Of a stretch of DNA of 64,000 nucleotides, positions 1 through 8,594 are shown piece after piece. Positions within the stretch are counted from its first letter, which is position 1. Each line of letters starts with the position of its first letter. The notes below the pieces were generated by a model. It saw only the letters and a program-made list of their open reading frames with translations. It did not search any database and was not told where the DNA came from. Source of the stretch: Halobellus sp. MBLA0158 (GTDB lineage Archaea > Halobacteriota > Halobacteria > Halobacteriales > Haloferacaceae); the NCBI RefSeq assembly GCF_041477585.1, contig NZ_JBGNYA010000001.1, forward strand, positions 1,984,001 to 2,048,000. The letters run 5' to 3'. The position numbers were made by a program, and so were the translations under genes.

Positions 1-765
1 GCCGATCCGGTGATCCAGCCCGATCGCCTCCAGCACCTCCTCGGAGTCGATGCCGTACTCCTTACAGATGTTCGCGAGGTCGTTCGCCAGCGAGATCTTC
101 GCGGCCAGGAAGCCGTTGTTGGCGTACTTGATCATCTCCGCTTCGGCGACGCCGGTCTCGACGATCGGCGGCTCGCCGGCCCGCTCGGCAAGCGGCTCGA
201 ACACCCCGCGGAGCGTCGCTTTGGCGCGGTCGCTCTCCGCGCCGAGGACGATCTTGTCGGGATCGAGGAAGTCCGAGACCGCACTGCCCTCCCGGAGGAA
301 CTCGGGATTCATCCCGATTCCAAGGTCCTGGCCGAGGACCTTACCGGACTCCTCGGCGAGGATCGGCGCGATCACCTCCTCGGTGGTCGTCGGCACGACG
401 GTGCTCTTGGTGACGACGACGTGGTAGTCGTCCTTCTCGGCGAGCGCGGCGCCGAGCGACCGCGCGCCCGCCTCCATAATCGAGAGGTCGATGTGGCCGT
501 CCGCCTCGGAGGGCGTCGGGAGCGCGAGGAAGGTCGCGTCGGTGTCGCGGACGGCGCCGTAGTCGGTCGTCGCCCGGAGCCGATCGCCGGCGTGTTCGAC
601 GACCAGCTCGTCGAGTCCCGGTTCGTGGATCGGCGCCCGCCCGTCGTTGATCGTCTCGACGATCTCCTCGTCGATGTCGACGTTGACGACGTCGTGGCCG
701 ACCTCGGCGAAGCAGGCCGCGATGGTCGTGCCGACGTAGCCGCTGCCGACGATGCTGATCTCCAT
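1..765 (-). CDS. aglM: UDP-glucose 6-dehydrogenase (nucleotide-sugar dehydrogenase), 3' end outside window
   Basis: N-terminal 255 residues of a UDP-glucose/GDP-mannose dehydrogenase, which oxidises UDP-glucose to UDP-glucuronate with NAD+ to supply surface glycans. The protein opens with a Rossmann motif (GSGYVGTTIA, residues 7-16) and has the family segments NPEFLREG and a YANNGFLAAK stretch of the central helix. The catalytic-cysteine motif (GFGGSC type) lies beyond the left edge, so catalytic competence cannot be checked. In Haloferax the homologue AglM serves N-glycosylation; that role is inferred here. The start ATG is at 765 because the Rossmann strand begins two residues in. It is divergent from the DUF368 gene. 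Confidence 0.9.
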   Translation of the reverse strand, partial: MEISIVGSGYVGTTIAACFAEVGHDVVNVDIDEEIVETINDGRAPIHEPGLDELVVEHAGDRLRATTDYGAVRDTDATFLALPTPSEADGHIDLSIMEAGARSLGAALAEKDDYHVVVTKSTVVPTTTEEVIAPILAEESGKVLGQDLGIGMNPEFLREGSAVSDFLDPDKIVLGAESDRAKATLRGVFEPLAERAGEPPIVETGVAEAEMIKYANNGFLAAKISLANDLANICKEYGIDSEEVLEAIGLDHRIG

Positions 766-858
766 AGGCCAAGGCACGCCAGCCCTGGATTTCAATTTTC
801 GCTCTCCGTCCGGCTCCGAAGCGAAAGGTCGGAGTAGGGGGCGCCTCAACGCCACGCT

Positions 859-1893
859 ATGTCGAGAGAGCAGGACGGGTCGGCGGGCGTGACGGAGTCG
901 GAGGCCGCTGCCGACGACGTCGGCACCGAGCTCCTGTCCGACGACTCGTCGTGGCTCGTGATCTTCCTGAAGGGCGTCTGTATGGGCGCCGCGGACGCGG
1001 TTCCCGGCGTCTCGGGGGGCACGATCGCGCTCATCACCGGGATCTACGAGCGGCTGATCAGTGCGATCACCGCCGTTTCCATCGATCGGATCCGCGACGT
1101 CCTCCTCGGCGTCCTCCCGGACCGCCGCCAGAGGGCTTACGAGGCCCTTCGCGCCGTCGACACCGTGTTCCTGATCGTGCTGGGCCTGGGCATCGCGTCG
1201 GCGATCGTCACCGTCACCCGCGTCGTCCACGCGGGCATCCAGTCGATGCCGGTGCTCACCTTCGGGTTCTTCTTCGGCCTCATCGCCGCCTCGGCGTGGG
1301 TCCTCTTCTCGGAGGTCAGCGTCGATACGCCGCCCCGGATGGCCGCTGCCGTCGCCGGGTTCGCCGTCGCGTTCGTCGTCTCCGGCCGCGCGGCCGCGAC
1401 GCTGGGCCAGAGCCTCCCGGTGACGGTGCTCGCGGGCGCCGTCGCCGTCAGCGCGATGATCCTCCCGGGCATCTCCGGCTCGCTCATCCTCGTGATCCTC
1501 GGCCAGTACGAGTATATGACGGGGACCCTGTCGTCGTTCGTCGACGGCCTCCTCGCGCTCGTGACCGGCGGCCCCGTCGATCCCGTCAGGGAACACGGCG
1601 TCGTCGTCGTCGCGTTCGTCGGGGGCGCCGTCGTCGGCCTGTTCACCGTCGCCCACGCCGTGCGCTTCGCGCTTGACCGCGCCCGGACCGCGACGCTCGC
1701 CTTCCTGGTGGCGCTGATCGTCGGCGCGCTCCGCGCGCCGGTCGTCCGGACCGGCGAGCAACTGGCCGACCTCGGTCGGACGTGGACGCCGACGGCGATC
1801 GCGCTGTTCGCGGGCGCTGCGGTCGTCGGCGCGGTGTTCGTACTACTCTTGGAGCGCTACACCGGGATCGCCGAAATGGACGAAGCAGTCTGA
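859..1893 (+). CDS. DUF368 family membrane protein, putative polyprenyl-phosphate transporter
   Basis: A 344-residue multispanning membrane protein of the DUF368 family. It shows the two family repeats: AVPGVSGGTIALITG (about residues 47-61) and LPGISGSLILVILG (about 200-214). DUF368 proteins (PopT) are reported in bacteria to return undecaprenyl phosphate across the membrane. Haloarchaea use dolichyl phosphates as glycan carriers, so a lipid-carrier recycling role is plausible but inferred. The soluble N-terminus of about 30 residues is acidic. The gene is divergent from a UDP-glucose dehydrogenase across 93 bp, which fits a joint role in surface glycosylation. Confidence 0.85.
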   Translation: MSREQDGSAGVTESEAAADDVGTELLSDDSSWLVIFLKGVCMGAADAVPGVSGGTIALITGIYERLISAITAVSIDRIRDVLLGVLPDRRQRAYEALRAVDTVFLIVLGLGIASAIVTVTRVVHAGIQSMPVLTFGFFFGLIAASAWVLFSEVSVDTPPRMAAAVAGFAVAFVVSGRAAATLGQSLPVTVLAGAVAVSAMILPGISGSLILVILGQYEYMTGTLSSFVDGLLALVTGGPVDPVREHGVVVVAFVGGAVVGLFTVAHAVRFALDRARTATLAFLVALIVGALRAPVVRTGEQLADLGRTWTPTAIALFAGAAVVGAVFVLLLERYTGIAEMDEAV

Positions 1894-2159
1894 ACTAAGC
1901 GACGGACGGCGCGAGGGCTACGCGGTAGGTCTCGAAGGACGGTGAGCCGGACGTGACTGACGACGGCAAGACACAGGATCTCCGACCGTCGCGGCGGTCG
2001 ACTGGGCGCGCCCGAGTGGAGTCCGGCTCGATGGGCGCCCGCGCGGTCGGATACGAGGTCTTCGGCTGCGCGGCGGGCGGTCGGTCGTCGGCGCGGGGCG
2101 ACCGTGACCCGAACGCCGACCGACCGCCGTCGCCGCAGTGTGTGTTCCCGTGACTGGTA
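1894..2159. other. Gene-free stretch, 266 bp
   Basis: GC-rich intergenic DNA between the end of the DUF368 gene and the end of the small zinc-ribbon gene, which converge on it. Open frames here have low-complexity Arg/Pro/Gly composition and resemble no protein family. I see no convincing hairpin or T-run terminator. Confidence 0.5.
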
Positions 2160-2309
2160 TCACTCCCGTGGGACGGCGAGGTTCACGAGCGATTCGCTGC
2201 CACACATCTCACAGACGCTGCCGCTCTCGATGCGCGCACCACACTCGCGGCACTCGTAGCGACTCTCGTCGGGATGGTATGGATCGACTGTCCCGTGGTA
2301 TATCACCAT
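2160..2309 (-). CDS. Small zinc-ribbon protein, rubrerythrin-like domain
   Basis: A 49-residue protein with two CxxC pairs (CRECG and CEMCG, residues 20-24 and 34-38) separated by an arginine- and serine-containing loop, the arrangement of a one-zinc ribbon. Such tiny proteins are common in haloarchaea and are often annotated as rubrerythrin-like; their functions are mostly unknown. The start ATG at 2309 is supported by a TATA-like element at 2333-2338, about 26 nt upstream, implying a leaderless transcript. The A+T-rich stretch upstream (2310-2410) contrasts with the surrounding DNA. Confidence 0.75.
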   Translation of the reverse strand: MVIYHGTVDPYHPDESRYECRECGARIESGSVCEMCGSESLVNLAVPRE

Positions 2310-2419
2310 ATGTGGTAGCAGTACACACACGCTGATAACTGTTTCCCTGATACGGAAATTATGAGAACGGAACTCCTAAGATGAACTAATATTCTTCTGT
2401 TTCGACCACGTTTCGAACG

Positions 2420-2974
2420 CTATCTGCGAGCGATGTGGAAGAACGTCTCTTTTCGGCTCGTCGCGCCGACGGTTCGGAAGCCGGCGGTTTCGAAGGCGTC
2501 GACGGCGTCCGCGAGCGCGAACCGCTCGTCCATCGCCGGGCCGTCGTCGCCGGTGCCGTTCGCCGACCAGTCGAGGGTGACCACGCGGCCGCCGGGCCGG
2601 ACGACGCGCGCGAGCTCTGCGAGCGCCGCCTCGGTGGCGAACTCGTGGTAGGTCATCGTCGAGAACGCGGCGTCGAGTTCGTCGTCCGCGAGCGGGAGCG
2701 ACGACGCCTCGGCGGTCACGGTTTCGACGTTCTCCGGGAGCCCCTTCGCCCGATAGCGGTCGTGCATCTCCGCTTGGACGTCGACGGCGTAGACCGTCCC
2801 GGCGAACGGGGCCACCTCGTCCGTGTAGAATCCGGTTCCGCTGCCGATGTCGGCGACGACGTCCTCGCCGCCGAGATCGAGCGCGGCGAGCAGTTCCTCG
2901 CGGGAGCCGAAGCGGTAGCGGTCCGGCCGTTCGAGCTTGGCCGACTCGTCGGCGTCGAAGGTGTGAAATCCCAT
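2420..2974 (-). CDS. Class I SAM-dependent methyltransferase
   Basis: A 184-residue soluble methyltransferase of the Methyltransf_11/UbiE-like fold. Motif I is visible as DIGSGTGFYT (about residues 41-50), followed by AVDVQAEM, which carries the acidic residue that binds the ribose hydroxyls of S-adenosylmethionine. The segment DAAFSTMTYHEF forms motif IV. The substrate cannot be deduced. It starts at an ATG 101 bp from the divergently transcribed HEWD gene, so the two may share a regulatory region. Confidence 0.85.
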   Translation of the reverse strand: MGFHTFDADESAKLERPDRYRFGSREELLAALDLGGEDVVADIGSGTGFYTDEVAPFAGTVYAVDVQAEMHDRYRAKGLPENVETVTAEASSLPLADDELDAAFSTMTYHEFATEAALAELARVVRPGGRVVTLDWSANGTGDDGPAMDERFALADAVDAFETAGFRTVGATSRKETFFHIARR

Positions 2975-3075
2975 AGCAGAAGCAGGCGCGCGCCGGACCT
3001 AAGTGTGTCCGTCCGAGCGGCCAGCCGTGCGGTCGACAGTCACAGTTAACAGGATCGCGCGCCGACGAGTGGGCG

Positions 3076-3276
3076 ATGGCACCGACACTCCGAACCCCGA
3101 CCGAACGGACCTGCGAGCGGTGCGGTCGCGAGGAAGTCTGGGACGGCGACGCCGGCACCTGGCGGCTCGCCGAGACGGACGGCGAGCGCGCCGTCGGGAG
3201 CCCGTACTGCATCCACGAGTGGGACATCAACGGCTCGTTCGTCCCGTTCGAAGACGACCACCCCGCGACGGCCTAG
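3076..3276 (+). CDS. HEWD family small protein
   Basis: A 66-residue protein carrying the eponymous IHEWDIN motif (about residues 50-56) of the haloarchaeal HEWD family. There is an N-terminal CxxC pair (CERCG) and a further Cys just before the HEWD motif, so metal binding is possible. The function is not known. It ends 7 bp before the convergent phosphoglycolate phosphatase gene. Confidence 0.8.
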   Translation: MAPTLRTPTERTCERCGREEVWDGDAGTWRLAETDGERAVGSPYCIHEWDINGSFVPFEDDHPATA

Positions 3277-3283
3277 CTACTCG

Positions 3284-3967
3284 TCACTCGGCCCGCGAGC
3301 CGAGTTCTTCCAACACCGAGGCGGTCCCGTCGAAGTACGACTCGTCGAGAACGAGGTCGGCGGCCTCGCGCGCGGCCGCGTCGGCGTTCGCGACGGCGTA
3401 GGACCGGCCGGCGACGCCGAACGTCGAGACGTCGTTCTCGCTGTCGCCGATCGCGACGAACGAGTCGGGATCGCGGTCGAGCGCCTCGGCGACCGCCTCC
3501 AGGCCGACGCCCTTCTCGACGCCCGGCGTCTTGAGGTGGTACGCATAGCCCGTGTCGACGACTTCGAGGTCGTACTCGGCGGCGACCTCGCGGAGGAGTT
3601 CCTCGTCGGCGTCGAGGTTCACGGCGATCTCCGTCCGTCGCCACTCGTTGACCGCGTCGAATCCGTCCCAGCCGAGGTCGCCGCCCCGCTCGACGAACGC
3701 GTCGGCCGCGGCCTGTGCGCGCTCCCGGTCGCCCTGGTAGGAGACGGCGCCGGCCGCGAGCACGACGCCGCCGTTCTCGGCGATCACGGTCGGCTCGATC
3801 CCGAGGTAGTGACAGAGGCTCACCGGGTAGGGGAACGCCTTCCCGGTCGCGAGGACGACCGGCGCGGTCCAGGCCTGGAGGTGGGCGAAGACACGCGGAT
3901 CCAGGCGGCCGGCGGCGTCGGTGAGCGTCCCGTCGATGTCGAGGACCAGCGGAGGCTCGGAGGTCAT
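3284..3967 (-). CDS. pgp: Phosphoglycolate phosphatase, archaeal HAD type
   Basis: A 227-residue HAD-superfamily hydrolase of the archaeal TA0175-like phosphoglycolate phosphatase family. Motif I is DIDGTLTD near residue 9, with the nucleophilic first Asp; motif II is LATGK; the lysine motif is in LKTPGVEKG; motif IV is GDSENDVSTF near the C-terminus. A cap domain lies between motifs II and III. The expected reaction is 2-phosphoglycolate to glycolate, clearing a toxic by-product, though related enzymes act on other small phosphates. The reading frame stays open far upstream, but the ATG at 3967 places motif I at its usual distance from the N-terminus. Confidence 0.88.
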   Translation of the reverse strand: MTSEPPLVLDIDGTLTDAAGRLDPRVFAHLQAWTAPVVLATGKAFPYPVSLCHYLGIEPTVIAENGGVVLAAGAVSYQGDRERAQAAADAFVERGGDLGWDGFDAVNEWRRTEIAVNLDADEELLREVAAEYDLEVVDTGYAYHLKTPGVEKGVGLEAVAEALDRDPDSFVAIGDSENDVSTFGVAGRSYAVANADAAAREAADLVLDESYFDGTASVLEELGSRAE

Positions 3968-4050
3968 CGACGCGGATAGGCCCGCCCGGGGGAAAGAAGC
4001 ACCGTTTGGCGGGTCGCGAGAGCGGTCCGTGGGCCGCGACCGCGACTCGC

Positions 4051-7000
4051 TTACGCGTCGACCGGCTCGACGCCGATCGTGACGGTCACGCCCTCGACGT
4101 CCCACTCCTCGAAGAGCGCCGCGTCGCCGAGTTCGTCGGCGTCGACGAACGCCCGCGTGCGGGTCTCCTCGGCGACCACGTCGCGGTGGCGGTCGACGAA
4201 CTCGGCGACCCGATCGTCGGCGACGTCGACGGCCGTCTCGATCTCGGCGTCGACCTCCAGGTCGAGCTGTTTGCGCATCTCTTGGATCCGCCGGATCACG
4301 TCGCGCGCGTAGCCCTCGGCCTCGATCTCCTCGGTGAGGGAGGTGTCGACGTAGACGGTGCCGCCGTCGAAGTCCGCGCCCGAGACGTGCTCGGGGGGCT
4401 CGGCCTCGTAGGTCACCATCTCGTCGGTGAGTTCGTAGGTCTCGCCGTCGACCTCGACGCCGGATTCGACCGCCGCGCGGGTCTCGCCCCGGACGGCCTC
4501 CATCACCTTCTGGGCGTCGGCGCCGAACTCGGGGCCGATCACGCCCATCTCGGGGCTGGCGCGCTCGACCAGTTCGTCGAACTCCGCGACGACGTCGATC
4601 TCGCGGGCGTTGACCCGCTCGGAGAGGAGGGCCGACAGCGACTCGACCGCGTCGGCGACGCCGTCGTCCTCGGTGGCGACGACGACGCGCTGGACCGGCC
4701 AGCGGAGCTTCCGGCCGCCCTGCTGGCGCGCGTTCGCCGCGGCCTCCTCGACGTCGCGGAGGACCGCCATCTGCCGCTCCAGTTCCGGATCGCGGCGGTC
4801 CGCGTCGGCCTCGGGGTACGACAGCGCGTGGACGCTCGTCGCCGATCCGTCGAGGTGCTGGTACATCTGCTCGGCGAGGTACGGCGTCACCGGCGCCAAG
4901 AGGCGGATCGTCTCGTCCATCACCGTCGCGAGCGTGGCGTAGGCGCCGCGTTTCGACGCCGAGTCCTCCTCTTCCCACATCCGCTCGCGGATCGCCTTCA
5001 CGTAGAAGCGCGAGACGTCCTCGGTGAGGAATTCCAACACCGTGTTGAGCGCGGTGCTCACCTCGTAGTCCTCCCAGGCCTCTCTGGCTTCGGCCTCGAC
5101 GGACTGGAGCCGCGAGAGGACCCACTCGTCGACGACGGTGAGGTCGCCGTCAGAGAGGTCGGCCTCGGCGGGGTCGTAGCCGTCGAGGTCCATATACGGC
5201 AGCGGGAAGCGGAAGACGTTCCAGAAGATGTTGAGCGTCGACTGCATTTCGCCCAGGCCGTCCCACTCGAAGGAGAGGTCGACGCCCTGCTGGTCGTGGC
5301 TGAGGAGGTACGCCCGCAGCGGGTCGCGGCCGGCGCGCTCGATGGCCTCCTCGGGGGTGACGATGTTCCCGAGCGACTTGGACATCTTTCGCCCGTCCTC
5401 GTCGTTGACGAAGCCGTGCATCATCACCTCCTCGTAGGGCGCGCGGCCGACGGCCGCAGAGCCCATTCCGAGCTGGGACCAGAACCACCCGCGGGTCTGG
5501 TCGTGGGCCTCGACGATCCAGTCGGCGGGCCACAGTTCGTCGTATTCCTCCGTCTCGCTCGGGTAATCGAGCGTGCCCCACGTCGCGACCGAGGAGTCGA
5601 TCCAGACGTCGAAGACGTCGGGGACGCGCTCGTAGGTCTTGCCGTCCTCGGTGATCGTCAGCGGATCCACGGAGGGCCGGTGGAGGTCGAGTTCGTCGGG
5701 GTCGACGTCCTGGTCCGCGCGCTCGGCGAGTTCCTCGCGCGTGCCGATCACGATCCACTCGCCGTCGTCGGCCTGCCAGATCGGCAGGGGAATGCCCCAG
5801 TAGCGCTGCCGGGAGATATTCCAGTCGGGCGCGTCCTCGACGAAGTCTCGGAAGCGGTTGTCGCGCGCCCACTGTGGGTACCACTCTGTCTCCTCGATGT
5901 TGTCCAGGAGGTCGGCCTTGATGTCGGTGACCGTGATGAACCACTGGTCGGTCGCGAGGAAGATGATGTCCGTGTCGCACCGCCAGCAGTGACCGTAGCG
6001 GTGCTCGTGGGTGCCCGAGGCGAGCAGCGCGCCGTCGGCGTCGAGGTCGTCGATGATCTCCTCGTTGGCGTCGCGGACGAAGGTGCCCGCGTACTCGCCG
6101 GCCTGATCCGTGAACTCCCCGCGGCCGTTCACGGGCACGAAGACGTCGAGATCGAGTTCCTGGCCACGGGCGAAGTCCTCCTGCCCGTGGCCGGGCGCGG
6201 AGTGGACCAGGCCGGTGCGGTCGGCCTCGACGTAGTCGGCCGTGTACACTTCCTGGGCGCCCTCGAAGTCGGCGTGTTCGTTCAGGTGCGGTTCGAGGGG
6301 GTTGTCGTAGGTCCAGCCCGTCAGGTCCTCGCCCGCGTACTCGTCGAGGACTTCGTAGTCCTCGTAGCGACCCTCCTTGAGGACGTCCTCCACGCAGGGC
6401 TCGGCGATGTAGAGGACCTCGCTCTCGCCGCCCTTCTCGGCGCGGACGGCTTGGTAGGTCATCTCGCCGTCGACCGCGACGAAGGTATTCGCGGGGATGG
6501 TCCACGGCGTCGTCGTCCAGATGACGAGGCTTCCCGCTCTTTCTTCCAGCGGGAACTTCACGTAGATAGACGGCGAGGTGATCTCGTCGTACTCGACCTC
6601 GTTGGCGGCGATGGCGGTCTGACACCGCGGGCAGTAGTTCACCGAGCGCTTGCCCTGCTCGACGAGGCCGCGCTCGTCGACCTGCTGGAACGCCCACCAC
6701 GCGGCCTCCATGTACTCGGGCGTGATGGTCTCGTAGGGGTTCTCCCAGTCCATCCAGACGCCGATCGACTGGAAGTCCTCGTCCATCGCCTCGCGGTTGC
6801 GGACGGCGAACTCCTTGCACTCTTGGATGAACTCCTCGATGCCGTACTCCTCGATGTCGCGCTTGGTCTCGAAGCCGAGTTCCTCCTCGACTTTGACCTC
6901 GATCGGCAGGCCGTGCATGTCGTAGCCCGGCCGGTCGGTGACGCGGTGGCCGGTCATCCGCTTGTACCGGATGACGGCGTCCTTCAGCGTCTTGTTCCAG

Positions 7001-7173
7001 GCCGTCCCGAGGTGCATTTGACCTGACGTGTACGGCGGCCCGTCGACGAAGAAGAAGGGCGGGTCGTCGGCGTGGGCCTCCTTCGTCGCCTCGTAAGCGT
7101 CGGCGTCGTCCCAGTACTCCTCGACCGCGGACTCGACCGCCGCGGGCGTGTACTGGTCGTCGACTTCGTCCAT
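4051..7173 (-). CDS. ileS: Isoleucyl-tRNA synthetase
   Basis: A 1040-residue class I aminoacyl-tRNA synthetase that charges tRNA-Ile. The HIGH-type signature appears as HLGT at residues 54-57, and KMSKS is present exactly at residues 596-600. The editing (CP1) domain lies between them, with the WTTTPWTIPAN segment typical of Ile/Val/LeuRS. The long C-terminal region contains the anticodon-binding domain. Its length matches archaeal IleRS. The ATG at 7173 sits about 26 nt downstream of a TATA-like element. The opposite strand carries a very long open frame that is only a codon-bias shadow. Confidence 0.97.
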   Translation of the reverse strand: MDEVDDQYTPAAVESAVEEYWDDADAYEATKEAHADDPPFFFVDGPPYTSGQMHLGTAWNKTLKDAVIRYKRMTGHRVTDRPGYDMHGLPIEVKVEEELGFETKRDIEEYGIEEFIQECKEFAVRNREAMDEDFQSIGVWMDWENPYETITPEYMEAAWWAFQQVDERGLVEQGKRSVNYCPRCQTAIAANEVEYDEITSPSIYVKFPLEERAGSLVIWTTTPWTIPANTFVAVDGEMTYQAVRAEKGGESEVLYIAEPCVEDVLKEGRYEDYEVLDEYAGEDLTGWTYDNPLEPHLNEHADFEGAQEVYTADYVEADRTGLVHSAPGHGQEDFARGQELDLDVFVPVNGRGEFTDQAGEYAGTFVRDANEEIIDDLDADGALLASGTHEHRYGHCWRCDTDIIFLATDQWFITVTDIKADLLDNIEETEWYPQWARDNRFRDFVEDAPDWNISRQRYWGIPLPIWQADDGEWIVIGTREELAERADQDVDPDELDLHRPSVDPLTITEDGKTYERVPDVFDVWIDSSVATWGTLDYPSETEEYDELWPADWIVEAHDQTRGWFWSQLGMGSAAVGRAPYEEVMMHGFVNDEDGRKMSKSLGNIVTPEEAIERAGRDPLRAYLLSHDQQGVDLSFEWDGLGEMQSTLNIFWNVFRFPLPYMDLDGYDPAEADLSDGDLTVVDEWVLSRLQSVEAEAREAWEDYEVSTALNTVLEFLTEDVSRFYVKAIRERMWEEEDSASKRGAYATLATVMDETIRLLAPVTPYLAEQMYQHLDGSATSVHALSYPEADADRRDPELERQMAVLRDVEEAAANARQQGGRKLRWPVQRVVVATEDDGVADAVESLSALLSERVNAREIDVVAEFDELVERASPEMGVIGPEFGADAQKVMEAVRGETRAAVESGVEVDGETYELTDEMVTYEAEPPEHVSGADFDGGTVYVDTSLTEEIEAEGYARDVIRRIQEMRKQLDLEVDAEIETAVDVADDRVAEFVDRHRDVVAEETRTRAFVDADELGDAALFEEWDVEGVTVTIGVEPVDA

Positions 7174-7192
7174 ACTGGTGGAGTACCAGCGA

Positions 7193-7203
7193 ACGTATAT
7201 GAA
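7193..7203 (-). promoter_or_regulatory. TATA-type promoter of ileS
   Basis: Read on the minus strand, the segment is TTTCATATACG, centred about 26 nt upstream of the ileS ATG. This spacing predicts a transcript starting at or within a few bases of the start codon, as is common in haloarchaea. Confidence 0.55.
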
Positions 7204-7249
7204 ATCCGTGGAACCGCCGCGTACGATCGGTTCTCGGAACTGGCGGGAC

Positions 7250-7870
7250 CTACGACTCGGCCCGGACCGTCAGCTCGCTGCGAAGCGTTCCGGTCTCCTC
7301 GTCGTAGACGGGCAGGCGGACCCGACGGGGCGTCGCCTCGGCGCTGTACCGGACGACGGTCGTCGCGATCACCTCCTCGGTGTCCGGCGGCAGATCGAGT
7401 TCCGAGGGATCGCGCGACGCTCGCGCCATCGGCGCCGTCACCGTCCGCCAGCCGGTCCAGTCGAGGTCGCCGTACAGGATCGTCGGCGCGACCTGATAGG
7501 CGTCCGCCCGCGGCATCCGCGCCTCGTAGACCAGGAGGAAGTGCGAGGCGTAGTCGGTGTCCCGCAGTTTGTCGTCGAAGGTCCGTTCGTCCGTCGGATA
7601 CTCATCGGTGAAGACCGCCGACACGTCCGACGGCCGTTCGGTGTAGAGCGCGGCGTGGCGGGTCGCGTCCGCGGACGCGGAGAGGCCGTCGGCGAACCAC
7701 GGCTCCGACGCGGGGTGAAAGACCATCGTGGCGACGTCCATCTCGACGCGGTCACTGAGTTCTCGGCGCACTGTCCCAGTACAGCCAGCAATCGCGGTCA
7801 CCGACAGGGCGGCGGTCGTCGAGAGGAGGGCTCTGCGGTTCACGGTAGAAATTCTCGAAGCCATCGGCAT
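7250..7870 (-). CDS. Tat-exported lipoprotein, function unknown
   Basis: A 206-residue predicted lipoprotein. The N-terminus has a twin-arginine (NRRAL, about residues 11-15), a short hydrophobic stretch and a lipobox AIAGC with the lipidated Cys near residue 29. This is the usual export route for haloarchaeal lipoproteins. The mature part is acidic, with no recognisable domain. A TATA-like element around 7891-7898 supports the start at 7870; a second ATG two codons later is an alternative. It lies just beyond the ileS promoter in the same direction. Confidence 0.75.
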   Translation of the reverse strand: MPMASRISTVNRRALLSTTAALSVTAIAGCTGTVRRELSDRVEMDVATMVFHPASEPWFADGLSASADATRHAALYTERPSDVSAVFTDEYPTDERTFDDKLRDTDYASHFLLVYEARMPRADAYQVAPTILYGDLDWTGWRTVTAPMARASRDPSELDLPPDTEEVIATTVVRYSAEATPRRVRLPVYDEETGTLRSELTVRAES

Positions 7871-7964
7871 ATATCCGTGGACTGGTCCCGATAATTTGGG
7901 ACACGAAGCCTTGGATAGTGAGTGAATTACTCGTGTTGCTGTGCGGTAGTCGCATCGAATCGCA

Positions 7965-7999
7965 CCGCGAGACTCGCAGTGCGAGTCTCGCGGCTCTTT
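7965..7999 (+). terminator. Perfect 13-bp hairpin followed by a T-run
   Basis: Arms at 7965-7977 and 7981-7993 are perfectly complementary, with a three-base AGT loop, and are followed on the + strand by CTCTTTTTT (7994-8002). This has the form of an intrinsic terminator. No plus-strand gene ends upstream of it, so its use is unclear. Confidence 0.45.
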
Positions 8000-8010
8000 T
8001 TTGGTGCAGA

Positions 8011-8056
8011 TTTTTTGCGGGGGTTCGAGGCCGCGCGGAGCGCGGCCGAGGACCCC
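8011..8056 (-). terminator. Imperfect GC-rich inverted repeat flanked by T-runs; likely terminator of the gene at 8075-8533
   Basis: A GC-rich inverted repeat of about 18 bp per arm (8020-8037 and 8038-8055, roughly) is bordered by six T on the left (8011-8016) and six A on the right (8051-8056). On the minus strand the second run becomes TTTTTT about 20 nt after the stop of the gene at 8075, which suits archaeal T-run termination. Confidence 0.4.
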
Positions 8057-8074
8057 CGATAAAAAAGTGCGTGC

Positions 8075-8533
8075 TTAGAAATCGGGGAGGTCCTCGGGCG
8101 CCTCGTACTCCGACTCCCAGGTGATGTACTCGTCTTTCAGGACGTCACACACGGTCTGTCCCAGTTCGGTCAGCCCGGCGTTGATCGACGAGACCGTCTT
8201 CCAGGAGTCGACGTCGGGGTGGATCTCCCGCTCCTTCCAGTCTTCGGGGATGCCGGGCGCGTGATAGCCCACGCGGTCGGCGAAGTCGTCCCAGAAGAAG
8301 TCGAAGTGCGAGAGCAGATCCAGATCGAGGACGACCTCCCACTCGGCTTCGGTCACGTCCGTCGACTCGCGCCACTCGACGAAGGCGTCCTCCCAGGCGC
8401 CGTCGCGGAGGAGCGCTTCGAGGTCGTCGCGCCGGTAGTCGGTGTCGCCGACGATCTCCGCGTCCTCGTACTCGTTGGGGTCGACGGCGTCTTCGAGCTC
8501 CGGTACCGCCGGGGTCTCGACCGAGAGCGTCAT
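8075..8533 (-). CDS. Conserved-type haloarchaeal hypothetical protein
   Basis: A 152-residue, strongly acidic soluble protein without signal peptide or membrane segment. It is rich in Trp and aromatic residues (for example HFDFFWDDFADRVGYHAPG, about residues 81-99). I do not recognise a characterised domain. The ATG at 8533 is the first in frame after the intergenic space. It may be co-transcribed with the upstream bifunctional-nuclease gene, since both are on the same strand 61 bp apart. Confidence 0.7.
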   Translation of the reverse strand: MTLSVETPAVPELEDAVDPNEYEDAEIVGDTDYRRDDLEALLRDGAWEDAFVEWRESTDVTEAEWEVVLDLDLLSHFDFFWDDFADRVGYHAPGIPEDWKEREIHPDVDSWKTVSSINAGLTELGQTVCDVLKDEYITWESEYEAPEDLPDF

Positions 8534-8594
8534 AGGGCTCGATTCGAGCGCGACCGGGATATACTGTCGGGAGTCGAGGCGCGCCGCCGACCCG

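Noticed and set aside
2138-2335. Frame over the zinc-ribbon gene on the plus strand
   Set aside because: Cysteine and aromatic content are accidental; the minus-strand zinc ribbon with its TATA element explains the region.
3284-5125. 613-residue frame running through the phosphoglycolate phosphatase gene
   Set aside because: Only the last 227 residues are the phosphatase; the extension is Arg/Gly-rich and overlaps the ileS gene in another frame.
4006-7026. 1006-residue open frame antisense to ileS
   Set aside because: It mirrors the ileS codon pattern, lacks family motifs, and high G+C with biased third positions makes stop-free antisense frames common. IleRS motifs on the other strand are unmistakable.
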